Below, piece by piece: positions 47,800-59,040 of a DNA stretch of 64,000 nucleotides. The stretch comes from Homalodisca vitripennis (Eukaryota; Arthropoda; Insecta; Hemiptera; Cicadellidae): the NCBI RefSeq assembly GCF_021130785.1, contig NC_060212.1, forward strand, positions 145,536,501-145,600,500. Reading direction: 5' to 3'. The translations under genes were made by a program, and so were the position numbers. The notes under the pieces were generated by a model that worked only from the letters and a program-made list of their open reading frames with translations, did not search any database and was not told the DNA's origin. Every line of letters starts with the position of its first letter. Position 1 is the first letter of the stretch.

Positions 47800-48990
47800 G
47801 TTTCCACTCTGTGGACTTCACCTAATGAGACAAGCGTAACTAAGGTAGATTTCCTTCTAATAACGAAAGGCGTACCCCAAGGATCCATTCTTGGCCCCTT
47901 GTTATTCATTTTATTAGTCAATGATTTTAATCTACGTTTCATTGTTTCTGTAATTCTATATACGGATAACAACTGTGGCAGATGTTGCGAATTCTTTTAA
48001 TCTCTCAATAATTTGTTTATATGTAGTTTAAGAAATCTTAAGTCGTAGATTTCACACATCGGTCAATTCAAAGACTGGTGTTGTCCATTTCCTCCCCTAG
48101 TCCCTTATTCTGAAATTAGTTCTGTCATTGATGATGTTGTTATTCTAGAAAAAAACTCCGTTTATTTCCTGGTGCTCAATATAGACTCCTCCCTTACTTG
48201 GTCAAATCACATTGACTTTTTACTAAATAATATGAAATGAAATGAAAAAATGCCTTTATTAAAGAGGCGGAGTTATAGGTCTATTAAGCTCTCTCTACAA
48301 CTCAACCTAAAAGATCTCTATATGTTTGTATTGTTTACTACATCTGGTTGAAATTTTAAATATTGAATCCATTAAGCTTGTTTGCTATGGCTACTTTCTA
48401 TCTACAATGACATTTGGGCGTATATTTGGGGAATTGCATCAGTGACTTCAATACACCGAGTTTTTGTGATGAAGCAGAGGGCTGGTCTCCTGATTTGTGG
48501 ATTAAGGGTGAGAAGACGCTGCAGGGAGGTTTTTGTACTTAAGAAGCTATTAACTTTGCCATCCTTCTTTATTTATTTTATATCAGTGCGTACTCTAAGA
48601 ATTATTAAATATTTACAGCTAACATATCACAGCTATCTTGCCCGTCAAGTCTTGTAGTTCCGCAGCTCTGAAAGTAAATTTCAAAAGTCAATTGAGTATT
48701 TATGTTTCAAAAATATTTAATAAACTACCTGTAGAAGTTGAGGACCATACCAGTGAACATTCTTTCAAAACTAATAAAAGAACAATTTACTGATAAAGTT
48801 GTTCATTAACTGAAAGAGTTTCTGTGAACCACAGAACCACCTAATGAGACTAGTAATTACTATATATATATATTATATTATTTTGACTTATATTTAACGT
48901 TCAATTGGACTGGCTATTATTATAAGAAAATAAAGCGTAACCTGTCTCAATACAATCTAGTATTTGTGTAGCAGAATACAGAAGATTGAT
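47800..48990 (+). pseudogene. Jockey-like LINE reverse transcriptase remnant
   Basis: Translated scraps run in the normal ORF2 order over about 1.1 kb. At 47865-48000 is TKGVPQGSILGPLLFILLVND (RT motif GVPQGSILGPLLF) then VILYTDNN, where the catalytic YADD has become YTDN. Near 48150-48230 is SSLTWSNHIDFLLNN (typical LtW..Hid). At 48382-48657 is FGRI/IWGIASVTSIHRVFVMKQRAGLLICGL (typical WG.S....i...QKrA.R.i). Near 48700-48780 is YVSKIFNKLPVEVEDH (typical lyN.LP..v). The frame changes several times and stops are present. It ends near 48990 with a GATTTGATTT tail. An unrelated LINE tail is inserted at 48235-48319. Confidence 0.85.
48235..48319 (-). mobile_element. 5'-truncated LINE tail, copy 2
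   Basis: An 85-bp insert in the Jockey-like remnant is flanked by ATATG at 48230-48234 and 48320-48324. On the minus strand it has AGAGAGAGCTTAATAGACC, CGCCTCTTTAATAAAGGC and a (TTTCA)n end, matching copy 1 at 38570-38648. Confidence 0.75.
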
Positions 48991-49039
48991 TTGATTTGAA
49001 CTTATAGCCTCCACCCGCATAAAATCTGGGTGTCCTTGC

Positions 49040-49430
49040 GTATTGAAAGGTCAGGGTCTTGTTCCCCCAGGGTCTGCTCTGCGTGATCCAAGAGGAAATC
49101 ACGCAAGAATCACGGAGAGGATCTAAGGAAAGCCCGGACTTTCTCCGCGCAGGTGGTAATTGTAGCTTCGCGTGACTATTGTTCCTCCTCAGCTCGCCGG
49201 TTCCGCGCCGTTACCGTTACCAACTGGATCAGTGACATTCCGCTCCGCCGTTTGATCAATTGCCCCCTTTCTATTTTCGGCAAATTCCTTTTGAAAATGA
49301 CTCACGGCCGAGATTAGTTTTTATGAAGTTTATTGTGAGCGGATGGAAATGAATTGCCCGGTCGGTAGAAATCGTGCCTGTGATGTGCTGGGAAGTTGTG
49401 CTTTATAAACGCGGACTCTGTGTGAGTTAG
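49040..49430. other. GC-rich island, candidate regulatory element
   Basis: Sharp rise in GC around 49130-49270 (CTCCGCGCAGG, CGCCGGTTCCGCGCCG), followed by TTTTTATGAAGTTTATTG, which contains a TTTATG-type homeodomain word. No open frame of note. Confidence 0.3.
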
Positions 49431-49800
49431 TGGAACTGCTGAGGAAATCGGTTGGTGGTCTAGTAATAAAGAGTCAGCCATGAGCATAAGCGTAACTTTG
49501 AGGTTGTCGGGGTGGAGGGGGGAGGGGTCTGACCTCCAACTGCAATAGAAATAAACTGTGCTCGAATTAGACCATGGTAAGAATTTGCTCCTATTATTTC
49601 ACAGCCATAAGCAATTTAACCAAAACTAAACAAATATAACACTTGTAACCATGTGACCATCATTTTTGAAATATAAAACCAGCTGTATGTACAATTGACT
49701 CCACTATGATGTTTTAGACTCGATCACAAAGTATGGTGGAGCAAGCGAGTTTTATACACATAACACAGCTATGATGGGAAGAGTCGATTTAACGCGAATG

Positions 49801-50150
49801 TTGACTTTAGCTCCATTTCACCTACAGCCTACCTGGCGGTGCATCCGATGATAATGAGAACACCTCCTCATGTAGGTTACATTGGAATACTTAGTAAACC
49901 ACACGGAGCTCTTTTTTAGCCTTCGTGTGTCGAAACGATGTTCAACACGAAAACAACCAAGAACTCATCTTCTTACCGAGAGTACGTTTTGAATACCGTC
50001 AACCTGACAAGTATCAAATAGTATTGGTCTTGTACTCTGCTTTTCGACCTTGCTGGATCCCTTCAGACGGACATGTACATTCCACAAGTCAAGTCAGTGA
50101 GAGCGTCAGATCTTGACTCTGCAATAAGCGGAATGTGAAATGGAGTCAAA
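49801..50150. mobile_element. MITE-like element related to 45.8 kb
   Basis: TTGACTTTAGCTCCATTTCACC at the left and GTGAAATGGAGTCAAA at the right are inverted, and an AGCGTCAGAT block precedes the right end as in the 99-bp element. It is longer (350 bp) because of about 250 bp of extra internal sequence. The 63-codon frame inside is not recognised. Confidence 0.45.
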
Positions 50151-50567
50151 AATCATTAGGTCTGTTTTGTTAGCTACACAACATCAATCAAAACGTTTCT
50201 ATATGTTTGCATGCATTCTAATATTTGATTTCTTCGGCAGCACAAAGATGTTGCGCATTCAGCACTAATGGCAGGAGACATCAGTAGATAAGATAAGAAC
50301 ATTACTAGACCAGCATTCTTGTAAAACAAGGTAACTTATACTTTCTCAGAATTTAAAGGTCATAATAACGATTAAAATTTTATGATTCGTCGATAATACT
50401 TTGCAAGGTTTGAAGTATTAACAAAATACATCCGTCCATTCTTAAAAAAAATCATATATGTGAACAAAATGTTATTTAATTTTTGGTTATGTTTACCCCC
50501 AATGGACAGACGGTTTGGAATTCATTTACTAGAACAACTTATTAATAGTCGTAAGTAAGATGTACTA
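50151..50567. other. AT-rich intergenic DNA
   Basis: Nothing recognised. Confidence 0.5.
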
Positions 50568-50950
50568 TTACTGTTGGCTGAGCGTTAGCAAAGACTTGTC
50601 ACTCGAGGGTCTGAAAAATTTCTCTGAATATCTGTCTGTCTGCACAATATCTCGAACAAATGACCTATACAGTAAGCTTATAAGCGGACAGATAGACAGG
50701 TAGAAGTAAAATATTACTAGCCTCTTGAGTGTTAGTCTTCTTGAGATTTCGCAAGAAAGTCCATTTTCAAAAAACACTGAGTTTGATGTTGGCTGCATGT
50801 CCCTCCATGGGTTTCGGATGATCCTTAGCGAATATTTTTTATTGAACCTGTTGGTAACGAAGATGGTAACTAGAAAATAACAGAATAAATAAATTGTAAA
50901 GAAACTGGGTACACTCATATGAGATTAACGTGTGACAATTTTAGGCTGAA
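50568..50950 (+). repeat. dispersed repeat family member
   Basis: Begins TGTTGGCTGAGCGTTAGC and continues ACTTGTCACTCGAGGGTC, TCTGTCTGTCTGCAC, ATATCTCGAAC, GAGTTTGATGTTGGCTGC, GCATGTCCCTCCATGGG and GGTAACGAAGATGGTAAC. This is the same block order as at 14.9 and 44.7 kb. The 116-codon minus-strand frame at 50568-50918 lies wholly within the repeat and is rejected as a gene. Confidence 0.7.
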
Positions 50951-51109
50951 ATAAAAAAAATTCATTTACGTTCAACATTGACTTTTCACTCTATTATTTG
51001 TCGTTTTCCTCTAAGAATAAAATCGTCACATGTTAAAATCCATATGATTCTTAGATTTAAATAAATGATTTAATATGCTACTTTACCGTTCCCACTTAGT
51101 AACCCGTAA

Positions 51110-51590
51110 GACGAGTGTATGATCGTTAAGGCTCAGCCAAATCACACGGAATGGCATGCTTAAAGAAATTAAGCTTCCTACAAGGTTTCAAGTCAGTATA
51201 TCTGTGTTTTTTTAGGTATATTGTTTCGACAGACAGACAGACAGACATAAATTAAATTTTACTAGCCCCTCGAGTGATAGTTTTATTAGTCTTGAAATTT
51301 TGCATGAAACTACATTTCTACGTTGAGAACATAAGTTCGATGATTGTGGGTTTCAATCATTGAGAATTCGACTTAACATCATTGGAGCTTATCACTCATG
51401 AGACATAATTTCTCTTTTGTCTGCCGAAGGATGTACAAAATGTCTTTCTGTGTGTTTTTATGCCCGTTTATTTGTCCGCAGGACATCACTAGCATGAAAT
51501 AAGCCATAGATAGCTCATTTCATTCCATTCAGCGAAACCTTTTACGCGTCACGTGGTATCGCGTTCTCCTACCTTGTATTAGAATATCAT
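51110..51590. repeat. dispersed repeat family members
   Basis: An inverted copy end (AGGCTCAGCCAAATCAC at 51129) is followed by GACAGACAGACAGACA. A plus-strand copy comes next with GAGCTTATCACTCATGAGAC, GTCCGCAGGACATCAC and TTTTACGCGTCACGTGGTATC. Two overlapping or nested copies are likely. Confidence 0.55.
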
Positions 51591-52790
51591 TAATACTTTT
51601 AAAGTCATTTTTATTTATACTAAGTAAAACCATTATCAGGCGCACATGAGTATTTATAATATTTACTTGTATTGATACGGGATTTCTTATTTCATATTAA
51701 GCCAAATCACAGGTTTAACGCATAAACATTAACGCAGCTAACCTTAACGAGCTGAATTGGACATTTGCAAGCCAATTCATCTTATTTTGTTTGTAATTAA
51801 TTCAAGAATAGTATTTGTATTTCTCCTACATGAAGAATTATTTAGGTTCCAACTAGAATTCTTTTACACTTTCCGAATCCTTAATTTGTAAATTGCATCT
51901 TAGCCAAACAACATTGGTGTTAAATTAGTGTTTTAAAGTACAAGTCAAAAACTGCCTTTTCGAACAAATTACACAATAATTATGTATTATTTTACAAAAA
52001 TAACTAACACGTATTTTAATAACAAATGTGATTGTAATAATCATAAGTTTTATACACTTTTATGCTACTAAATGTAAATTTGTTTTGTTTTAAATTATAG
52101 GTTATTTAAAAATAGCAAAAATCAATTTTGAAACCTCAAACTCTAATGAATTTCCCATGGAGTAAAGTAGGATTTATATGTACTCTTAAACAAAATTAGT
52201 TTAAAAGAGGGTGTAAACGATGTTTTAAAACCATAAATTGTCAGTATTTTCCCCAGATGATTTCCTAGTTACCCCTCATTTTAAGTTTTGCGTCATTTCT
52301 CAATTGCAATTCTTAATTGTATTCAACAGGCATACAATCAGCATTTAAAATACTACAGCTTTAAACTTAAACCCTTATCCTCTAAATTTCTTTATAAACA
52401 AAATCAGTTTAAAAGTGCCAAAATGTTTAAAATATTTACGAGGACAATTGTAAATTTGTGTTGGCACTTTGTAATTATTACTATGAATTACTTTGTAATT
52501 ATTATTATTGCTTTGTAATTTGCGTTGACAAGTGTAATTATTACACGGTCGAGAAGGAGCTGTGATTAAAAAGTGCACTTTTTTAAAGTAATTTGGTCTT
52601 TCATGAAATTCACAATGAACCATTAGTTAAAATAAAAATGAAATTGATTTGCATAAGATTAACCAGACTAATTCAATTCAAAAACTGATTTTGAAGCACC
52701 ATTGCAAATATCCAAAGGATCATGAAGTGATTAATTGGACCTTGATAATCACGATCATATAAATATACTAGCTTAAACTGCTTGCAGTAA
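51591..52790. other. AT-rich intergenic DNA
   Basis: No gene recognised. A TTGTAATTATTA word recurs at 52440-52540 as local low-complexity sequence. Confidence 0.5.
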
Positions 52791-52799
52791 TATGACCCA

Positions 52800-54070
52800 C
52801 TGACAATAATGTATAACGTAGGTAGGAGTACGCCATACCACAAGTCGTGTAACTGGCTTCGGTGAGGCTGCATGCATAATTTAAATTCTATACCTCATTT
52901 CATTAGGCTACATGTGTTACTATGTAACACGATTATCATATGATTTTACTCAGTTTAACTACAGATTTGTTTATCCGCAATTTTCTCGCTGATATCATAG
53001 TTCATCCTGTAACACAACAATGTGAGAATGTCCGCTTACGCTCAGCCAAATCTGATGGTGTGACGTCCACCATTACCGAACTCAATATTGCTGACTATAC
53101 AGGGTGTCCAGCAACCATTCGAACAAACTTTGCCACATTGTTCAGCAGGCCAAAACTAACAAATAATGCAATATAACAGGTGCCCTATTTCCCTTCGTTT
53201 AGCGTCTGTCTGTCTGTATGTGTTTTTTGGGAAAAAAATTACTACTCAAAAACCACTTAATATACAGAATTCAAACTTAACAGTTATGTTAACCTAGTGT
53301 TGGTCCTTTTCAGTGAAAAAAAAAAATAAAACAAATAACTCATTGAATTTGAAAATGGCGGCCGTTCAAAATTTTCAAATTGTATTAGCTTTGAAACGGC
53401 TACTTTGACAACAAATTCACCAGGATAACTTTTTTTAGCGTATTTTATTACCAATTCAACAATTTTTGTTTCAAAAAGATTGAATAACAAATAACTGAGT
53501 TACAGCACCAAACGTAAAAACAGGTTAAATCCATGCATTGCAAGTACATACAACAATGTAGTGGATTTTTACGAATAAACTTTTTAAGGTTCTTTATTTA
53601 AAATAGTGAACAATTATTATAACCTAAAAAAAATATTACTATCATTTTTGTTCCATTTACAGTAATCAATGTTCCCATTTACACACACACAAATAAAAAA
53701 AGAACACATACAGACAGACAGACGCTAAACGAAGTGAAATAGGGCACCTGTTATATTGCATTATTTGTTAGTTTTGGCCTGATGAACAATGTGGCAAAGT
53801 TTGTTCGAATGGTTGCTGGACACCCTGTATAGAAATGAAACTCCATGGACAATTTTAAGTCTGTGTGCTACTTCGTTCTCCAGATATCTTGCAGACAGAC
53901 ACACAGACTCGTATCTAATATTACCATGGTAAAGTATACACACTGTATTACTTTTAAGCAGGGAGTTTTTAATTTTTTGATTTTTTTTTTTTCAAAGATC
54001 TTTCGTATGTATATATATTTTAAAAGAGACGGAGTACGCTTACACCACGTGACGCTTAAGTGGCTTAGCT
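52800..54070 (-). repeat. dispersed repeat family member, split by a MITE
   Basis: The left side carries GGAGTACGCCATACCACAAG (52828) and GCTTACGCTCAGCCAAATC (53033). The right side, after the MITE, has GAAACTCCATGGACAATTTT, CCAGATATCTTGCAGACAG and GGAGTACGCTTACACCACG (54031). The ordered blocks show that one family copy continued across 53096-53831 before the MITE inserted. Confidence 0.55.
53096..53831. mobile_element. 732-bp MITE with 130-bp terminal inverted repeats
   Basis: TA target dinucleotides (53096-53097 and 53830-53831) flank 53098-53829, which begins TACAGGGTGTCCAGCAACC and ends with its inversion. The inverted repeats are about 125-130 bp with only a few mismatches, running through AACTAACAAATAATGCAATA and TTCGTTTAGCGTCTGTCTG. 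The 480-bp interior is AT-rich and contains AAAATGGCGGCC. No transposase. A TA duplication plus TACAGGGTGTCC ends suggests a Tc1/mariner-like or similar DNA transposon derivative; the superfamily is not settled. Confidence 0.85.
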
Positions 54071-54660
54071 GATGTTGCTTAAAGATTTTAAAATCCATAG
54101 CTCACATCATTTTCGAGATATCCTGCGGACAGATAGACAGGCGTACATTATACAGTAAAGAAGTTTTTAATCCACAGGCAGAAAAAAGTGAAATTATGTA
54201 AGCCTATTAAGTGATTCATTGGGAGCGATCTTAGAATTTTTTCCAGTCTATGTAGAAATTATGTTTCATGCAAGAATTAAAGTCCTTAGATGGTTTATCT
54301 CGGGATATTGATCTAAAAACATGATACCTTCACATTGTTGTTCATTAAATTAAGTTTCATAACAGTATGTAAATAATAAAATGTCCGGTGAGATAGGAAG
54401 GTTACGCAAGAATACGCTGAAATCCAATGTTGTCACCAAATACCTTGGAGAGACATGCACCATCATAAAACTCGGTGTTGTTGCTTGCATTAAAGCAAAG
54501 CTTCATGCAACATTTCATAGTTTTCATACTTCATGCAAAAGTATAGGTCAGTTCGAAGTTGAAAAATTATGTGGACAAACATACAGATAGACGTACAAAC
54601 AAAAATGAACTTTTCCAGATCCACGAGTGGTAGGCTTCACTAACGCTCTGCCAATTATGT
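54071..54660 (-). repeat. dispersed repeat family member
   Basis: Contains TTTTCGAGATATCCTGCGG, GACAGATAGACAGGCG, GTTGTTGCTTGCATTAAAG, CTTCATGCAAAAGTATAGG and GGCTTCACTAACGCTCTGCC. Shares its second half with 27.4-27.66 kb. Confidence 0.6.
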
Positions 54661-56330
54661 GATTGCATTGCGTGTTCTGGTATTTAGAGTAAGATTTTAG
54701 AGTTTTCTTGTAAATCATAGTTGTACTTTGAAGAAGCTTTAAATAGTCATTAATTTTATTTATTTATTTATTTTACAGGCAGAAATAACATTTTTCCAGC
54801 CCTTCCAACGATAGGTATCGTTAACGCTCAGCCAAAAAGGAAAATATATTAATCCATCAATAACTCTCCAGAAATGCTGCATGTAAGCTTCAATTAAATT
54901 GAGAGAGTAAGATAAATAGAACAATTAGGATATTAGTAATGTATCAAGTCTAGAATAATTATTATAAAGTCTTATTGTAATTTAACCACTGTTATAATCG
55001 TAACCGTAGTTGTTTTAATTAATTAACTATCAAATTAGTTGGCTTCTTATACAAAAAAGATTGAGTGAACCATAACTAATTCTTATGTATGAAAAAAATT
55101 GTAAAAAATCCAAAACACATACAAATATTTTCTTCGGTTTTAATTTTGAGAGAGTTAAAATAATAGTAAGCGTTGAAACTGGTTGACACATTTTAGGGTT
55201 CTTAATATCAGTTTTGAATGCGTTAACTGCCAGTGCAATTGTTTTGGTGGGGCATGTAAATTATAATATTTTAATTCAAAAACTGTGTTTTTTTTTAAAA
55301 TTAAATATTGTTTTGGTAAATGCAAAATCATAGAATCGCCACTTTTTAGGTCTATGGGCATAATTTTTTTCCTAATTAAAAACCAGATAAGAGAATTGGC
55401 ATCAGTTAGTGGCTTATTGCATATGAGTTAAAGAGATGTGAAAGACTCAGAGAGTAGAGGCAGGTATGTTTTGTGGTAGTCTAATAAACGAATAAGTAAC
55501 AATTAATAAAGTGTTATAGTTTGGATTTAGTCAACTAAGTATAATGGTCATGCTTCTGAAAGTGTTTTTTATGACCGAATGTTAAACGCATCTTTTAAAA
55601 ACACACCTGGCACAGTGGCCAATGAAATCAAATTCATGTTACAATAGGATTAATTATTAATCAAAGAAACCGAATAGTCCAACAGCTTAAAACCACCTTT
55701 AATGTGAGATATTTTGAAGGGGATACTGAATTCTGAAAAAGATTTATAATAAAGAGAGGCCAGTTGCGGTTTTAACCTTGTTTTTACCATCGTCATGGGC
55801 CACTGGCCTGTGCGAGGATAATATTCATCAAACAGAATAAAGAGGAGAGTCGGTACAGTAAAAGGTCGACAGGATTTGAATGTGTGTTAACCCTAATTTA
55901 GACCCAAAGTCCGATTCTCTAGACCGCATTGCCACAGGCTCTCACGTTTGCCCCTGCGCCAAGTGGATCAAGCTGATGATGGACGCGAGAAGATTCACTA
56001 CAGTGAATACATACAATATGGCAATACTTAGATTTTACAATAATAATTTTCACATAATTAGTTTAATTCGGTCTTATTAATATTAATGTAAAAAAAATAT
56101 CTGGACTAAAAACAAAATTGAATGTGCAAAAAAAATTCCGTTTTAATTTTTTGACTTTAGGAATAGTCTCCATAACTTATTACGCATTCTCATCGTGTAC
56201 GCTTTGAGCGTAGAGGGAAGATACCCTTGCGAGATCTTTTGGCATGTGTTAAATTCATTGTTCAATAAATAAATTAGTAAATCGATTTCCCATTTTTTGA
56301 TTCGAGGAGCCGACTGAAGTAGTGACGAGT
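54661..56330. other. AT-rich intergenic DNA
   Basis: GGTATCGTTAACGCTCAGCC at 54814 is another end of the dispersed family. A GC-richer patch at 55905-56005 lies between acceptor-like TTTAG and donor-like words and is open on the plus strand for about 60 codons. It is not recognised. Confidence 0.45.
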
Positions 56331-56620
56331 AAAAGGTTGTATTCCATGAGCAACCTGTCTATGAGGCGTGGAGTAAGGAAAGTGCTTATCGGCAAAACCA
56401 AACAGCCGGCCGTCCCTACGTTGACGGCTTAACTGAGTCCATCAGCTCAAATGGCTTATCTGATGAGCGGAGACAAAAAGTGAGCAAAGCGAGCGCGCAA
56501 AGCAATTAAACTGTCGGCGCGTCTTTGTGTTGGCGTCGTGTGTGCGCGTGCGACCAGTACATTACCGCCGGCTTATCCAAGTTCGGCTCGGCAGGTAGAA
56601 GTATTTCGTTATAACAGCTT
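56331..56620. promoter_or_regulatory. candidate regulatory island with GATA-type words
   Basis: GC-rich, purine-poor island containing three CTTATC words (GATAAG on the minus strand) within about 180 bases (GTGCTTATCGG near 56390, GGCTTATCTGA near 56454, GGCTTATCCAA near 56572). It also carries GCCGGCCGTCC and GTGTGCGCGTGCG blocks. No coding frame. An enhancer role is inferred from motif clustering only. Confidence 0.3.
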
Positions 56621-56879
56621 ATATAGATTGTTGGGTTTTATGTTTTATTCAATATTGGAATAACAAATGTAATTTTTGCAGTAAATATTTGCTGATATTG
56701 AGGGAAAACGTGACATCAAATATAATATTATCTTCAAGGTTTCCTTTTTACAATTAAAATCTTGAAGAATTAGGTCTTACTGGAGAGCTATCTTCATTGA
56801 ATAAATGTTAACTGGAAAGTACACAGCCCGCTTTAGGCCTAAGATCCAAATGTAGTACAGTTAGGCCTACTGTGGAAGA

Positions 56880-59040
56880 CGTTATAGAGCAAACTCGACC
56901 TTCGGCTCGCTGGGGGCTACGCCCCCCAGGCCCCAAAGTAAGTGCCTTAAAAATCTCTGGGATAAGAGGGATTTTGGTGATTAGTAAAATTCGGACATGA
57001 GAGGTCATGCCAGGAAATTCCCTGGGGGGGGGTTTAATGCGTAACCGTGGGGTTAATACATCCAGGGGGTTTAATTTACTCAGTTGGTTATTTGGTCATA
57101 ACAAGGAAATTGCGCGGGGGGTGGGTTATTGGCTTACCGGGGGTTAACGACACACCCCAGGCCTCCCTTTTCGGGTGTTGGCCAAATTCGGGGAGATAAG
57201 GCGGAATTCGGAATTATCTCTGGACCTATGTTATTTTAATTTTTTCAGTTTTAACCAAAGTTTTGACTTTAATCGCGTTTTATGGGTTAACCGTTAGAAT
57301 TACAAGAAAAAGTAACTGGACCTCCTTCCTGTGCCGGAAATTGTAATTTTATCTTCCCGATTGTGGCCCTCAAGATTTTGATTTACGACCTACCGCTTCA
57401 ACCTGTCCTGTAAACAGGCATGGAGATGTTAAAGGGGGTTACAGGACATCAGGGGGGTTCATTAATTTAGTCAGGATTATTGCCTGGTCATATGAACAAA
57501 TTTCCGGGGGGGTTACATGTTACAAGGGGTTTTGATGACACACGTGGGCCTATTTTCACGCTCGGCGTGTTGTCGTCCTTGTGGAAACGTAATAAAAAAC
57601 TCTTGTCCCCTATCTACTTTTGAAGCTTCACTAAACGCTCCACCAGACCAAACTCCCTGATTGTGGAGGGGGGTTTTAGTCACTCGTTTAACGTATTAAT
57701 ACAAGGCGGGGCTTCGGGATTTTGTTGTGCTTTTGGTTTTCCAATCTGGAAACCGGCATGAATCGCACTAATATTATAGTTAGCAAGATTTAAAACCCCT
57801 AAAATTGACGACAAAGAATTTGCCTTTTAGAGCATTTTACCAGGCTTACGGAAAAAATTAAACGATTATAAAGCTGCTGAACCTTATTTGGTAGATCCTT
57901 ATCAATAGCTAGTTACAAAAAAAATTTTACACATTTAAGCTAGGGGCCCCAACGGGTCTCGGCCACTAATCGAGCTGCCGGAACGGTAAGTTTGTTAAGT
58001 GACATTTTCATACATAATCACGTTTTTAACGGCTAAACCATGGAAGAATTTAGGTGTGAACAGACCACTGGACACCTGTTTTGTAGATCGCAATTATTTT
58101 GTATTAAAATCAAATTTTATCAATTTTGGCCATAAAACCTACAGGTTTTGTCTGCCAACGGAGCCCAGAAAACAATATCTCCTCGTAAAACTTTGTCCAA
58201 AAATCGGATACTTTAAAACGCGTAATGCGGCCAAACCATCTTGGGGTATAAGGGCAAATGATGTTTACTTGACCTTTTTTGTAGAGATCACGGCCGTTTT
58301 ACTACAATCCCATTGAATATTTCATTTGAGCATAACAACCAAACCGTTTAGGGCAGAGCGCTATCGAGCCCGATAAGGGTAAAATTTTTGGGCAAAAATT
58401 TTCAAAATGTTTTCACTTAAAATCGCGTTTTTGCGGGCCAAAACCAATGGAGATAGAGCAAAAAGTCCACTGGACCTTTTTTTGTAGGATCGAGCTTCAC
58501 TCCACACTACGCGTTTTTTTTTATCGTCAGATCCTGGTAAGCAACGATCTACGGGTTTTTAGACACTCACAGAGCCTCAAACACAAAGTCTACAAGCGAA
58601 AATTGACCAAATAATTCGGACAAAATGTTCGAGAGTTTTGGAAGCATTTGTTGTACGGGTTTTGATCGGTAGAGGATGTGGGAAAAATATAATGTGCCTA
58701 TTTTGTAGATCAGACAATTTCCCGCTAAAAATCCCGTCAAAACATTAGTAGTATTGAGCTACGACCAACGGTTTTTATTCACTAGACGGCGTCTAAAGCA
58801 AAAAACTAACAAACCAGTTTTTTAAGACCAGTTTCCAACCGGTTTTTTAATTTTTTTAGAAGGGTTAAAAAGTACAAAATATCCGGTTTTCAGACTTTTC
58901 CTGCTAGGTCATATTGCAACAAGGTTACCTGATGCCAAATTTCCAAGTTTCCAGCACTTCTAGAAAGTATGTTAGAATTTGTATATATATGTCAGTCAGT
59001 GAGTGAGTCAGATATCACATGCGGCTGTATAGTATATTAG
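56880..59040. repeat. complex repeat region, diverged copies
   Basis: Starts with a palindromic TGGGGGCTACGCCCCCCA near 56910. Two diverged units of about 400 bp follow (57010-57220 and 57430-57570), sharing CATCMGGGGG, TTATTTGGTCAT/TTGCCTGGTCAT, a G-run and GACACAC. From about 57280 the monomer words typical of the next region appear: AACCGTTAGA, CCAATGGAGATAGAGC, ACTGGACCTTTTT and TTGTAGATC. This is an older, less regular extension of the higher-order array. The 105-codon frame at 57999-58316 lies within it. Confidence 0.75.

Noticed and set aside
50568..50918. 116-codon minus-strand ORF with membrane-like segments
   Set aside because: Falls entirely inside a dispersed noncoding repeat whose other copies are not open.
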